A DNA stretch of 64,000 nucleotides, taken from positions 62,001 through 126,000 of the forward strand of contig NZ_FOSG01000010.1 in NCBI RefSeq assembly GCF_900114215.1, written 5' to 3'. Of the stretch, positions 1 through 8,569 are shown one piece after another. Under the pieces are notes generated by a model that did no database searches, was not told where the DNA came from, and was given only the letters and a program-made list of their open reading frames with translations. This DNA comes from Streptomyces mangrovi (lineage in GTDB: Bacteria; Actinomycetota; Actinomycetes; Streptomycetales; Streptomycetaceae). Numbering within the stretch: the stretch's first letter is position 1; every line of letters begins with the position of its first letter. The position numbers and the translations under genes were made by a program.

Positions 1-351
1 GGCGGGCACCGGTTCGTCGTGCTCATGGAGGAGTCCGTCCTGCGCTACCGCGTCGGCGACACCGAGACGATGGCCGGACAGCTGAGGCATCTGCTGACCG
101 TGATGCCGCTTCCTTCCGTCTCCTTGGGCGTCATACCTTTCGGCGCACGCCGGACCATGTGGCCGCTGGAGGCGTTCTACCTCCATGACGGCACACGCAG
201 TGTCGTGGAAACCCTCACAGCCGAGATCAACGTGGTGCGGCCCAGCGAACTCGCCGACTACCGCAAGGCGTTCGGGGAGCTGATGAAGATGGCCGTCCAC
301 GGCGGCGCCGCTCGCGCCCTGGTCAACGCGGCGATCGGCTCGCTCGGGTGA
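1..351 (+). CDS. C-terminal part of a DUF5753 (Scr1-type) regulator, cut by the window edge
   Basis: The reading frame is open from the first base, so the gene begins outside the window; 116 codons plus the stop remain. The visible part has the end of a DUF5753 domain, including an E-x-V-L-R-Y run, a string ending in VIPFG, and a hydrophobic-acidic tail. In Streptomyces this domain follows an N-terminal XRE helix-turn-helix, so the missing half probably carried the DNA-binding domain. The closest comparison in the window is the complete XRE-DUF5753 protein at 2597-3598. No DUF397 partner follows this copy. Confidence 0.8.
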   Translation, partial: GGHRFVVLMEESVLRYRVGDTETMAGQLRHLLTVMPLPSVSLGVIPFGARRTMWPLEAFYLHDGTRSVVETLTAEINVVRPSELADYRKAFGELMKMAVHGGAARALVNAAIGSLG

Positions 352-572
352 CATTCCGCAATTCCCCGCAATTTCTTTGAGGTGCAACTCACTTTCTCCG
401 TACGGTCGTTGAAGTCGCCGGGCGGAGACCGGGCTCCCTTCGGCAGCAGTGAAGGAGGATCCCGCCCGTACACCTCGCCCGCAGCCGGCCGGCCGCTACC
501 TGGACGCCCGTACCCGTTGAACCCGGTTCTTCCCGCACGGCCCTGGACGGATAAGGATGAGAGGGAACCGCC

Positions 573-1694
573 ATGGAGACCTTCGAACGCGCCCGGCTGG
601 ACGCCTACTTCGCCCGGATCGCCGCCCGGTTCGCGCCGGGCGAGCAGACCGCATCGTTCCTGATCACCCATCTGCTGGCCGAGCGTCCCTCGTTCGTCCG
701 CGCCGTCGCCGCGATGACCCGGCTGGCAGCGGTGCTGCCCAAGCCGAAGTCCGTCCACGTGGCCGCGAAACGCGAGGTCGAGCAGACGGTCCCGGTCGAC
801 ACCCTCACCCGCGACCTGTTCACGGACCAGGGCACCGCCCTGGACTACTTGGAGTCCCGGGCCGCGGGCGAGACGGTCTGCCTGCTGGACGTCGGCGGCT
901 ACTTCGCACCGAGCCTCACAGAGGTCCACAGCCGCTTCACCGGCCGTCTCGCCGGGGTGATCGAGGACACCGAGAACGGGCACCGCCGCTACGAGGACCT
1001 CGACAAAACCCCCTGCCCCGTCATCTCCGTGGCCCGCTCACCACTGAAGGACCCCGAGGACTTCCTCGTCGGCCAGTCCGTGGTCTTCTCCACCGAGGCC
1101 GTCATGCGGGACCGGGGCGATATTCTCCACGGCCGCCCGGCACTGGTGATCGGCTTCGGCAAGCTCGGCAGCTCGATCGCCAGGCTTCTGCACGCCAAGG
1201 GCGTCCAGGTCACCGTCTTCGACATCGACCCGGTCCGCCGCACCCAGGCACTGTCCCAGGGGTTCACCGTCGCCCGCGACCGTGAGGCCGCCCTGACCGG
1301 GGCCGGCCTGGTGCTCTGCGCGACCGGCGCCGTCTCCCTGCGCGGTGAGGACTTCTCCCACCTGCGAAACGGCGCCTACGTCGCCACCGTCACCTCCAGC
1401 GAGGACGAGCTCGACCTCGCCGGACTCCCCGACGTCTACACCCGCACCCAGGTCGGCGACCACGTCACCCGCTACCAGACAACGGGCCACTACTTCTATC
1501 TGGCGAACGGCGGCAACGCCGTCAACTTCATCCATGGCGCCAGCGTCGGGCCGTTCATCTTCCTGGTCCAGGCCGAGATCCTCGCCGCGATCAGGATGCT
1601 CACCCGCGGCGACCTCACTCCCGGAATCCACGAGGTCCCCGCATCCGACCGCGAAGCCATCGCGGCGACCTGGCTCTCCTACTTCAACAGGTGA
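573..1694 (+). CDS. S-adenosylhomocysteine-hydrolase-like NAD-binding protein
   Basis: The 373-residue protein resembles adenosylhomocysteinase but is shorter than the usual 430-480 residues. A Rossmann glycine motif (VIGFGKLGSSIA, about residues 190-201) is followed by an acidic VFDID strand end, as expected for NAD binding. The C-terminal region has NGGNAVNFIHG, like the substrate/cofactor loop of the family. The start ATG has GAGAGGGAA upstream. The last four bases overlap the GTG of the next gene, so the two are probably translationally coupled. True SAH hydrolase is a housekeeping enzyme coded elsewhere in streptomycetes; this one is more likely an accessory paralogue acting on a related adenosyl or nucleoside compound. 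Substrate unknown. Confidence 0.7.
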   Translation: METFERARLDAYFARIAARFAPGEQTASFLITHLLAERPSFVRAVAAMTRLAAVLPKPKSVHVAAKREVEQTVPVDTLTRDLFTDQGTALDYLESRAAGETVCLLDVGGYFAPSLTEVHSRFTGRLAGVIEDTENGHRRYEDLDKTPCPVISVARSPLKDPEDFLVGQSVVFSTEAVMRDRGDILHGRPALVIGFGKLGSSIARLLHAKGVQVTVFDIDPVRRTQALSQGFTVARDREAALTGAGLVLCATGAVSLRGEDFSHLRNGAYVATVTSSEDELDLAGLPDVYTRTQVGDHVTRYQTTGHYFYLANGGNAVNFIHGASVGPFIFLVQAEILAAIRMLTRGDLTPGIHEVPASDREAIAATWLSYFNR

Positions 1695-2242
1695 TCACCT
1701 TGGCCATCACGGCAGAGCACATCCGCACCACCATCGCCGCCTACCTCGAAGAACACCCCGGGGACAAGCGCGAACTCGGCGCCGTCCTCGATCTGATCGA
1801 CGGCGGCGGCGACCTCACCAGCCGCAAGACCCTGCCCGGTCATGCCACGGCCGGCGCGATCCTCGTCGGCCCCGACGGCCGTGTCCTGCACGTCCTCCAC
1901 AACGCGACCGGGAAGTGGCTTCTGCCCGGCGGCCACCTCGAGCCCTCGGACGAGACGCTCCTGCAGGCCGCCGGCCGCGAACTCACCGAGGAGACCGGCA
2001 TCCCGCCCCACGTCGTCACCCCGCACGGCGAGATTCCGCTCCACATCGATGTCCACCCCATCGACGCCAACCCCGCCAAGGGCGAGCCCGCCCACCGGCA
2101 CTTCGACTTCCGCTTCCTCTTCCGCACCACGGCCGGAATCGGCGAACTGCAGACAGAAGAGGTCAGTGCAGCCGCCTGGCGCGAGGTGGAGAACCTCCAC
2201 GACGAACGCCTCAGGCATCGCATTGCCCAAGCCCTCCGCTGA
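1691..2242 (+). CDS. NUDIX hydrolase
   Basis: A 183-residue protein with a NUDIX box at about residues 77-100: GGHLEPSDE followed by RELTEETGI, with one residue more than usual between the first glycine and the first glutamate. The REL-TEE glutamates are the metal ligands. NUDIX enzymes hydrolyse nucleoside diphosphates linked to another moiety. The GTG start overlaps the stop of the SAH-hydrolase-like gene (GTGA), which argues for a joint function, perhaps clean-up or remodelling of a nucleotide-derived compound. Substrate cannot be told from sequence. Confidence 0.85.
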   Translation: MITLAITAEHIRTTIAAYLEEHPGDKRELGAVLDLIDGGGDLTSRKTLPGHATAGAILVGPDGRVLHVLHNATGKWLLPGGHLEPSDETLLQAAGRELTEETGIPPHVVTPHGEIPLHIDVHPIDANPAKGEPAHRHFDFRFLFRTTAGIGELQTEEVSAAAWREVENLHDERLRHRIAQALR

Positions 2243-2596
2243 GCCACAACCGGCTGCCCCGCAACCGGGTTCCTCACCGCGAGCGGGCAGCCGCCCACCA
2301 GCCCGGGCGAGAACGTGTCCGGCGCCGCTCATGGCGCTGCGGCGGTTCCGCCGTGGACGCACCTCGTCATCGGCGGGGGAGCGGTCCGGGATGCGGTGTT
2401 GCCGGGGGCGTGCGGGGCGAGGTGGGGGCGCGTGGGGGGCGTGAACGAGTGCGGGACCGCGTACGCGGGGTGAGCGTACGAGCACTTCGGTGGACGGCGC
2501 GGGAGGCATTCCGTCACGCTGAGTGTTGGCCGCGAGCGCTTTCGGTAGCCGTCGCGGTCCAGGCACTCAGCACGGAGCAAGCGGAGAGGGCGGCGG
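2243..2596 (+). other. 354-bp gap without a convincing gene
   Basis: No frame here shows a recognisable protein. The stretch is G-rich on the plus strand and must hold the promoter of the XRE gene that begins at 2597. No clear terminator hairpin was seen after the NUDIX gene. Confidence 0.5.
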
Positions 2597-3598
2597 ATGG
2601 ACAACGTCGACAGGGCCGGGGTCGGGGTCGAGGTCGGGTTCGAAGTCGAGGGCGAAGTCGGAGCCGGGGACGAGGCCGACGACGAGACCGGAGCCGGGAC
2701 CGGGGCCGGGACCGGCGACGGGGACGAGGCCGGGCGGGAGGCCGCGGGCGACGAGGAGCGCTCGGGCCCGGAGCGGGAGTGGGACCGGGAACCGCACCCC
2801 TCGGACAGCATGCGCACCTTCGGTGCGGTCGTCCAGGCGCTGCGCGAGCACGCGGGCCTCAGCCGCGCCGAACTCGGCACCTGGGTGCGGTACTCCAAGC
2901 ACACGGTGGCCTCGGTGGAGCTGGGACGCCGGATGCCCGACCGGGCGTTCGTGGAACGCGCGGAACTCGCCCTCGGCAACACCGGCGCCCTGCGCAAGGC
3001 CGCCCGCCACCTCACGCGGGGTGAGATTGGGCTCGCCGCCTGGTTTCGCCAGTGGGCGAGGCTGGAGCGGAAGGCGGTGAGCCTGTCGACCTACGAGTGC
3101 CGGCTGGTGCCGGGCTTGTTGCAGTCGGAGGCGTACGCGCGGGCGGTGTTCGAGGGCACCATCCCGCTGCGCACCGACGAGGAGCTGGAGGACCAACTCG
3201 CCGCCCGGATGGACCGGCAGCGGATGATGCGGGAGCGGCCGACCGTCCCGTTCAGCTTCATCGTCGAGGAGCACGTGTTCCGGCGGCGGTTCGGTGACGC
3301 GGAGATGATGCGCGAGCTGCTGGACCACGTCCTCGAACTCACCGCCCCACGCAACGTGACGTTCCAGGTCGTGCCGCTGGAGGCGGGGCTGCACGCATGC
3401 CTGGACGGACCGACTCGCATCCTGGAGACTCCGGAGGGACGGTGGCTCGGGTACTCCGAGGGGCAGCAGAACGGACGGCTGATCTCGGACCGAAAAGAGA
3501 TGCGGCTGCTCTGCCAGCGCTATGAAACACTGCGCTCGCAGGCCCTGAGCCCCGACGAATCCCGGGCCCTGCTGGAGCGACTGCGAGGAGAGCTGTGA
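2597..3598 (+). CDS. XRE-family regulator with DUF5753 domain and acidic N-terminal extension
   Basis: The 333-residue protein has an XRE helix-turn-helix (residues ~72-130; LSRAELGTWVRYSKHTVASVE) and a C-terminal DUF5753 domain (~155-325), the arrangement of Scr1-type regulators. Residues 1-70 are a low-complexity Gly/Glu/Asp/Thr tract coded by near-repeats of GGGGACGAGGCC-like units. An internal ATG at 2810 would remove this tract, but only the 2597 ATG has a good ribosome-binding site (GAGAGGGCGG), so the long form is preferred. The gene overlaps the DUF397 gene by four bases. Such pairs regulate development or act in a toxin-antitoxin-like way in Streptomyces; the target is unknown. Confidence 0.85.
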   Translation: MDNVDRAGVGVEVGFEVEGEVGAGDEADDETGAGTGAGTGDGDEAGREAAGDEERSGPEREWDREPHPSDSMRTFGAVVQALREHAGLSRAELGTWVRYSKHTVASVELGRRMPDRAFVERAELALGNTGALRKAARHLTRGEIGLAAWFRQWARLERKAVSLSTYECRLVPGLLQSEAYARAVFEGTIPLRTDEELEDQLAARMDRQRMMRERPTVPFSFIVEEHVFRRRFGDAEMMRELLDHVLELTAPRNVTFQVVPLEAGLHACLDGPTRILETPEGRWLGYSEGQQNGRLISDRKEMRLLCQRYETLRSQALSPDESRALLERLRGEL

Positions 3599-3786
3599 AC
3601 AGCGGTACGACGGAACTCGACTGGTTCAAGTCCAGCTACAGCGGCAGCCAGGGCGACGACTGCGTGGAGGTCGCGGTCGCCGAACAGGCCGTCCACGTAC
3701 GCGACTCCAAGGACCTGGCCCGCCCCGCCTTCAAGGTCGGCCGCGAGGGCTGGACCCGGTTCGTGCGCTTCGCGTCGGAGCGCTGA
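3595..3786 (+). CDS. DUF397 small protein
   Basis: A 63-residue protein with the DUF397 signature: WFKSSYSGSQGDDCVEVA near the N-terminus, then VHVRDSKD. It starts with GTG overlapping the stop of the XRE-DUF5753 gene, the standard layout of these pairs, in which the small protein modulates or is bound by the regulator. A strong hairpin follows 10 bases after the stop. Confidence 0.9.
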   Translation: MNSGTTELDWFKSSYSGSQGDDCVEVAVAEQAVHVRDSKDLARPAFKVGREGWTRFVRFASER

Positions 3787-3796
3787 ACGACTTCGG

Positions 3797-3843
3797 GGTG
3801 TGCCGTCCGCCGCGCCAGCATCCGGCGCGGCGGACGGCACACC
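3797..3843. terminator. Bidirectional terminator, 20-bp perfect stem
   Basis: Arms 3797-3816 and 3824-3843 are perfectly complementary with a 7-base loop. The hairpin lies between the end of the DUF397 gene (plus) and the end of the small basic protein gene (minus), so it can stop both transcripts. Confidence 0.9.
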
Positions 3844-3844
3844 T

Positions 3845-4426
3845 TCACTGCGTGGCTTCGTCCGTAGAGCCGTAGCCGAGGGCCGTGCGGTTGATGTAGC
3901 GGTTGCCAAGGTCGCGAACGGGCGCGGGCTTCGGAACCTGTGCGGCCTTCGTCGTGACCTTTTTCGCAGTGGTCTTCGCGGCCGACTTCTTGCCACCCGC
4001 ACGTGCGGTGGGCTTCGGCTGCGGCTTCTTGCCGTTCCTCGCGGCCGGCGTGTCACGCGCTGCGTACTTCTTGCGGAGCTGCGAGAGCTGTTCGCGTTCC
4101 TGAGTGACCAGGTTGGCGGGAAGGGCGTTGACGAGGGCCCGCGCTCGGCTGAGCGCGTAACGTGCCTGCGGCCAGCGCTTCTTGTTGATCGCCGTGCGGG
4201 CCACCTCGATGGTCTGCTGCAAGGCTTTGATCTTCGCGGGCTGCCGACGGGGCATGGGGGACTCGGCTCCGCTGCTGCGCCGCTGGGACGCGGCGCGGGC
4301 ACCCCAGTCCGCACCCGAGGTCAGGACGACGGTTGAGCGCGGGTTGCTGGTCTGGCTTCTGCGTACCACGTGGTGCTGTTCCTTGCGTGAGGTCAGCCGC
4401 TCCTGGGTGGCCGCAGGCGTGACCAC
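3845..4426 (-). CDS. Small basic protein with Lys/Ala-rich tail, function unknown
   Basis: A frame of 193 residues; the true start may be further in, for example at the MPRRQ methionine about 58 residues along. The central part (about residues 62-115) is predicted helical, with repeated Ala/Arg/Lys. The C-terminal third is a Lys/Ala/Pro-rich tail (GGKKSAAKTTAKK) like histone H1-type or nucleoid-associated tails, so nucleic-acid binding is plausible. It starts 16 bases after the methyltransferase stop on the same strand and ends at the bidirectional terminator, so it could be the last gene of the putative defence operon. No named family was recognised. Confidence 0.55.
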   Translation of the reverse strand: MVTPAATQERLTSRKEQHHVVRRSQTSNPRSTVVLTSGADWGARAASQRRSSGAESPMPRRQPAKIKALQQTIEVARTAINKKRWPQARYALSRARALVNALPANLVTQEREQLSQLRKKYAARDTPAARNGKKPQPKPTARAGGKKSAAKTTAKKVTTKAAQVPKPAPVRDLGNRYINRTALGYGSTDEATQ

Positions 4427-4441
4427 CCAGGAATCGGCAGA

Positions 4442-7400
4442 TCAACCGTGCCGGGGTCCCTGGCCGGGCGGCGGAGTGAGGGTGGAGCGGTACGTGCCGG
4501 ACTCGCCCTCGGTGAGCGGGTTCTCCAGCGTCAGGCCGGCGGCGGCCATCCGGTCGTACTCGGCGAGGATCAGCCGCTTGGTGCGGTACTCGCCGTGCGC
4601 CTTGATGTCGTTGTCGCGCGTGACGTTGAAAGTGTCGAGGATGTACTCGGAATCGTCGCGATTGATCCCGTACAGGTGGAAGAAGAGTGCGTCCAACTCG
4701 GCACGGATTACGGCGCGACGGTCCTCGTCCCAGCGGAACGGCGCTCCTGTGTCGCTGAGGTCCTGGGCGAAGGGGCGCATGTCGTTTGCAGTGTAGGTGA
4801 GTTCGAGGAGGCGTGAGCGGATGAAGGGGGAGTGCGATTCAGCGACGGAGGGGGGCAAGAAGGGGAGTTGTGCAAGTTGGAAAAAGTTCAGATTTGTTCC
4901 GCCCAGCTTCTGTCGAAGAATATAGTCCAGTGCGATGCTGATCGAATTTGCGTAGAAGGTGAATGGCGGCGCAGTGGGGTGACTTGGGATCATGATGTTC
5001 CCGGAGTCGCCGAGGCCTCCCTTCGGGAATGCGAAGGAGATCAGGGTTCGCTCATCTGAGGCTCGACAAATCTTACGGAATCCAATAACCCATTCACGGG
5101 ACCAGCCTTTTTCGGTCAGGCGCGAGGAAACGCCGGGATCTTTTTGCTCTCTGCCCTGCTTGTCGACTTTTCTGTTAGGTGTGTCCTGATCGGGAACCCA
5201 GTAGCGAGGCAGTGGAGCGGTGTACGGGTCCTGATGCTGGTCGGAGGTAAGGCGCGGCAACGTGCCCACTGCGAGCTGCTTTTCCGTGGCGCCCTCATAC
5301 GTGGAGAATCGGTGGTCGTAGTGGTGGAGCATCTTCGCCTCGTAGAGTGGCAGCAGGTGCTCCTCGCCGCGCACCAGCACGTTGCCGTCCAGCTCCCAGC
5401 CTTCTTTCAGGAGGTCGTCGAAGGTTTCCCCGTTCTGGGCGTCGGGGCGGAAGAGGTGGGAGTCGTTGGACATATGGAACATGGTCATGAAGGAGATGCC
5501 CCATGGGTTTCCTGCCTCCTCCTTGGCCTCTTCGACCAGTACCGGGACACGGCGATAGATGCCCAGGGTGATCTCGGCGTCGCGGCGACTACGGAAGACA
5601 GGGCACGTTCCGGTGTTCGGGTTGAGGAGCTGGATGTCGCGGCCGGTCAGGGTGTAGGCGCGCTCGGCGATCTCTGCCACATGGCGGACCCGGAAAGCGA
5701 TGGAGATCGGGGAGTCGGGTGAACCAGATCCCGCCATGCAGAACAAGGCGAAGTTCACGCGGTGGTCAACGCCGGGGAAGATTTTCTCCTCGTTCTCGAA
5801 ACCGTAGAGCGCGACCAAGTTCCCCTTCGTGACCAGATCCTTGAAGAAGAACTGTGTCGTCGCGTCCGTGGCGATCCCGGTCGGAACGATCACGCCGGTT
5901 CGGCCACCCGGACCCGTGAGCGCACGGTCTGTCTCCGCGAAGACCGCATACGTATTGATGTCACCACGCCCCGTCAGCGGGAAGCGGTTGCTCATGCGCA
6001 GGAAGTGGCTCTCGCCCTCCGCGCGGCGCTTGGCGGCGCCGAACTCGGCGAACAGGCGCGTCCCGTCCGGGTCGTTGGCCAGTGCGGCGATGAGCTTCTT
6101 ACGGGCTGCCGCGTTCTTGGCCTCGGCGATGCGCGGGTCGCGCTGGGCGAAGAACTCCTGCTCCTGGAGCTTGACCCGCTCCCACGGCGGGTTGCCCACG
6201 ACCGCGTCGAAACCGCCGGCCCAGCCGGTCTCCGGCTGGACGCCGGCGCCCGACTCGGGGACGGCGAAGACCTCGGGGAACTCCAGGTGCCAGTGGAAGA
6301 AGCGGTACTGGTCGCGCAGGCGCAGGATCTCGGCGTGCGTGGAGTCCGGCACGGCCGACTGGTCGCGGCCGCGCAGGGCGCGGAACACCTGGTCGGTCGG
6401 GGCCTCGGGGGCGCCCTCGCGCTTGGGCCAGACGAAGGCCGCGCACCAGGCGTCGGCGGCGTGCAGGTCCTGCACGTACGACGTGGACTCCACGTACGCC
6501 CGGTAGGCGTTCTCCTGGGCCCGGACCTGCTCCAGCTTGTCGGCCGGGGCGGTGACGATGCGGGTCAGTTCGGCGGCGTAGCGGTCGTTGCCGGGCAGCG
6601 TCTCCGTGTCGAAGGTCAGCTCGTCCTGCCCGGAGCGCTGGGCCCGGTTGCGCTTGACGAGGGCCGCCGCGTACTTCTTCTCGTCGCCCTCGATGGGCTT
6701 GAACGCGTCGTCCGGGACGCCGTCCGCCAGCAGCTTCGGCGTCGAGCCGATCAGGCCGTTGCCGTGCTTGACGTGGGCGTCGAGGAACCCGAGCGCCTTG
6801 CCCGGCTCCAGGGCCTCCAGCCACAGCGAGACCTTGGCAAGCTCGACGGCCATCGGGTTGAGGTCCACGCCGTAGATGCAGCGGGCGACGACCTCGTGCA
6901 GGGCGTGGCGCACGGCGTCGACCGTCGGCTCCGGGTTGCGCTCGCGCACCGAGGCCACGCGCTTGGCGATGCGGCGGGCGGAGGCGACCAGGAAGTGCCC
7001 CGACCCGCAGGCGGGGTCGCAGACGGTCAGGGAGAGCAGTTCACCGACGATGTCCTCGGCCGGGTCGGGGCGGCCGGCCTCGGCGGCGCGCCGCTCGCCG
7101 CGCTTGACGGCGTCGTCTATGACCGGATCCAGCGTCGTGTCCAGCAGGCATTCGATGAGCGAGGACGGGGTGTAGTAACTGCCGGTCGTCTTGCGGCTGT
7201 TGCCCGCGACCTCGATCAGTTCGAAGGTGCGGTCCGCAGCGGAGTGCTTGGGCTCCAGCTCCAGCAGCGACTCGTAGACCGAGCCCAGCTCCTCGGCGTC
7301 CAGGTGGCGGTAGTCGACCGCGCGCCAGCGGCGCGCGCCGGGGTCGCGGACCTGGGCGAGGTGGCGGACGGCGGCGAGCAGCGACTCGTTGGACAGCTTC

Positions 7401-8569
7401 AGTCCGTCCAGCGGCGCGTCGGCCTCGGTGCGGGAGAACAGCCCGCCCAGGCCGGGCAGGCCCAGCTCGGGACGGCCGCCTTCCGTGCCGAGGGCGTCCA
7501 GGACGATGCGCAGCGCCTCGTACTGGTCGCCGTGGGCCGTGCCCTGGCGGCGGCGGGCGCGCTCGCGCAGCCGGGCGGAGGAGAAGTACCGCTCGTACGC
7601 AGCCCGCTGCCGCTCACCGGCGGCCGGGTCGAGCAGGGCGTCGCGGTCCTCGGCGACGAAGACGAACAGCAGGCGGTAGACCAGGCGCAGCAGGGCGTCC
7701 CGCAGCGCCTTCGGGTCGGTGTCCTCGCGCAGCCCGGTGTTCTCCGGGTGGCGCAGGAAGCCGGTGCCCAGCACCGTCAGCGCGTTCTGCACGCCCAGGC
7801 GGAGCTGGTCCAGTGCGCGGGCGCCGGAGGTGACGGCCTCGGTGCGCCACTTCTCCAGCCAGCACCCGGAGGGCGCGGCGCCCTCGGGGACCTCGAAGCG
7901 GGAGGCGTGCAGCACGCAGTACAGCAGCACGAACTCGCTGAACAGCTCGCCGTCGAAGATCGCCTCCAGGTCGAAGTCGACGTAGGCGGCGGTGGCGAAG
8001 GACGAGGAGTCGCGCAGCAGGCGCAGGCGGCGGCCGTTGGTGAGGACGGCCCACAGGTGGGCCTCGGTGCGGTTGAGGCAGTCCTGGAGCATCGACTGCG
8101 CCGGGACCTGCCCGGCCGCCGGGCGCTTGTCCAGCTCCTGGTTCCAGGGGATGAGGTGGACCAGGGCCGGGCCGTGGCGGTGGGAGACGGGGAAGCGCTT
8201 GTCGGGGTCGGAGTCGGCGGCGACGCCCGCCGCGCCGATCTCGGTGAGCGCGCCGAAGTCCAGCTTGCGGAAGAGCTGGGAGAGCCAGTCGGAGCCGGCC
8301 CGGCCGGTGGGGTCGGCGGCGGGCGTGCCCGTGGCCGGGTCGGAGGGCAGGGCGGCGCGCAGTTCGCGCCACAGCGGCTTGAGGTACTCCCAGGCGCGCT
8401 CGGCCTCGTCGCGCACGGGGACGGAGGAGGGCAGGCCGTAGTCGGCGGACCTGGTGCCCGGCAGGTTCCGCGCCTCGGCGATGCGCAGCAGCATGTCGGC
8501 GGGGAGCAGTCCGCCGACCGTGGTGACGGCGGTGAAGGCCAGGGCGGTGCGGGTGGCGGCGGCGGACAT
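4442..8569 (-). CDS. Eco57I/PglX/DrmMI-like N6-adenine DNA methyltransferase
   Basis: A 1375-residue protein. It has SAM-binding motif I (VCDPACGSGHFL, ~residue 516) and catalytic motif IV NPPW (~residue 790), the N6-adenine methyltransferase signature. TTGSYYTPSSLIECLL just before motif I is typical of BREX PglX and DISARM DrmMI enzymes. The C-terminal ~450 residues form the likely target-recognition part, coded by DNA of lower GC than the rest. The ATG shares its A with the TGA of the upstream helicase gene (TGATG), so the two are co-translated. Expected role: marking host DNA so the neighbouring helicase/nuclease proteins spare it. No restriction nuclease domain was seen in this protein. 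Confidence 0.88.
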   Translation of the reverse strand: MSAAATRTALAFTAVTTVGGLLPADMLLRIAEARNLPGTRSADYGLPSSVPVRDEAERAWEYLKPLWRELRAALPSDPATGTPAADPTGRAGSDWLSQLFRKLDFGALTEIGAAGVAADSDPDKRFPVSHRHGPALVHLIPWNQELDKRPAAGQVPAQSMLQDCLNRTEAHLWAVLTNGRRLRLLRDSSSFATAAYVDFDLEAIFDGELFSEFVLLYCVLHASRFEVPEGAAPSGCWLEKWRTEAVTSGARALDQLRLGVQNALTVLGTGFLRHPENTGLREDTDPKALRDALLRLVYRLLFVFVAEDRDALLDPAAGERQRAAYERYFSSARLRERARRRQGTAHGDQYEALRIVLDALGTEGGRPELGLPGLGGLFSRTEADAPLDGLKLSNESLLAAVRHLAQVRDPGARRWRAVDYRHLDAEELGSVYESLLELEPKHSAADRTFELIEVAGNSRKTTGSYYTPSSLIECLLDTTLDPVIDDAVKRGERRAAEAGRPDPAEDIVGELLSLTVCDPACGSGHFLVASARRIAKRVASVRERNPEPTVDAVRHALHEVVARCIYGVDLNPMAVELAKVSLWLEALEPGKALGFLDAHVKHGNGLIGSTPKLLADGVPDDAFKPIEGDEKKYAAALVKRNRAQRSGQDELTFDTETLPGNDRYAAELTRIVTAPADKLEQVRAQENAYRAYVESTSYVQDLHAADAWCAAFVWPKREGAPEAPTDQVFRALRGRDQSAVPDSTHAEILRLRDQYRFFHWHLEFPEVFAVPESGAGVQPETGWAGGFDAVVGNPPWERVKLQEQEFFAQRDPRIAEAKNAAARKKLIAALANDPDGTRLFAEFGAAKRRAEGESHFLRMSNRFPLTGRGDINTYAVFAETDRALTGPGGRTGVIVPTGIATDATTQFFFKDLVTKGNLVALYGFENEEKIFPGVDHRVNFALFCMAGSGSPDSPISIAFRVRHVAEIAERAYTLTGRDIQLLNPNTGTCPVFRSRRDAEITLGIYRRVPVLVEEAKEEAGNPWGISFMTMFHMSNDSHLFRPDAQNGETFDDLLKEGWELDGNVLVRGEEHLLPLYEAKMLHHYDHRFSTYEGATEKQLAVGTLPRLTSDQHQDPYTAPLPRYWVPDQDTPNRKVDKQGREQKDPGVSSRLTEKGWSREWVIGFRKICRASDERTLISFAFPKGGLGDSGNIMIPSHPTAPPFTFYANSISIALDYILRQKLGGTNLNFFQLAQLPFLPPSVAESHSPFIRSRLLELTYTANDMRPFAQDLSDTGAPFRWDEDRRAVIRAELDALFFHLYGINRDDSEYILDTFNVTRDNDIKAHGEYRTKRLILAEYDRMAAAGLTLENPLTEGESGTYRSTLTPPPGQGPRHG

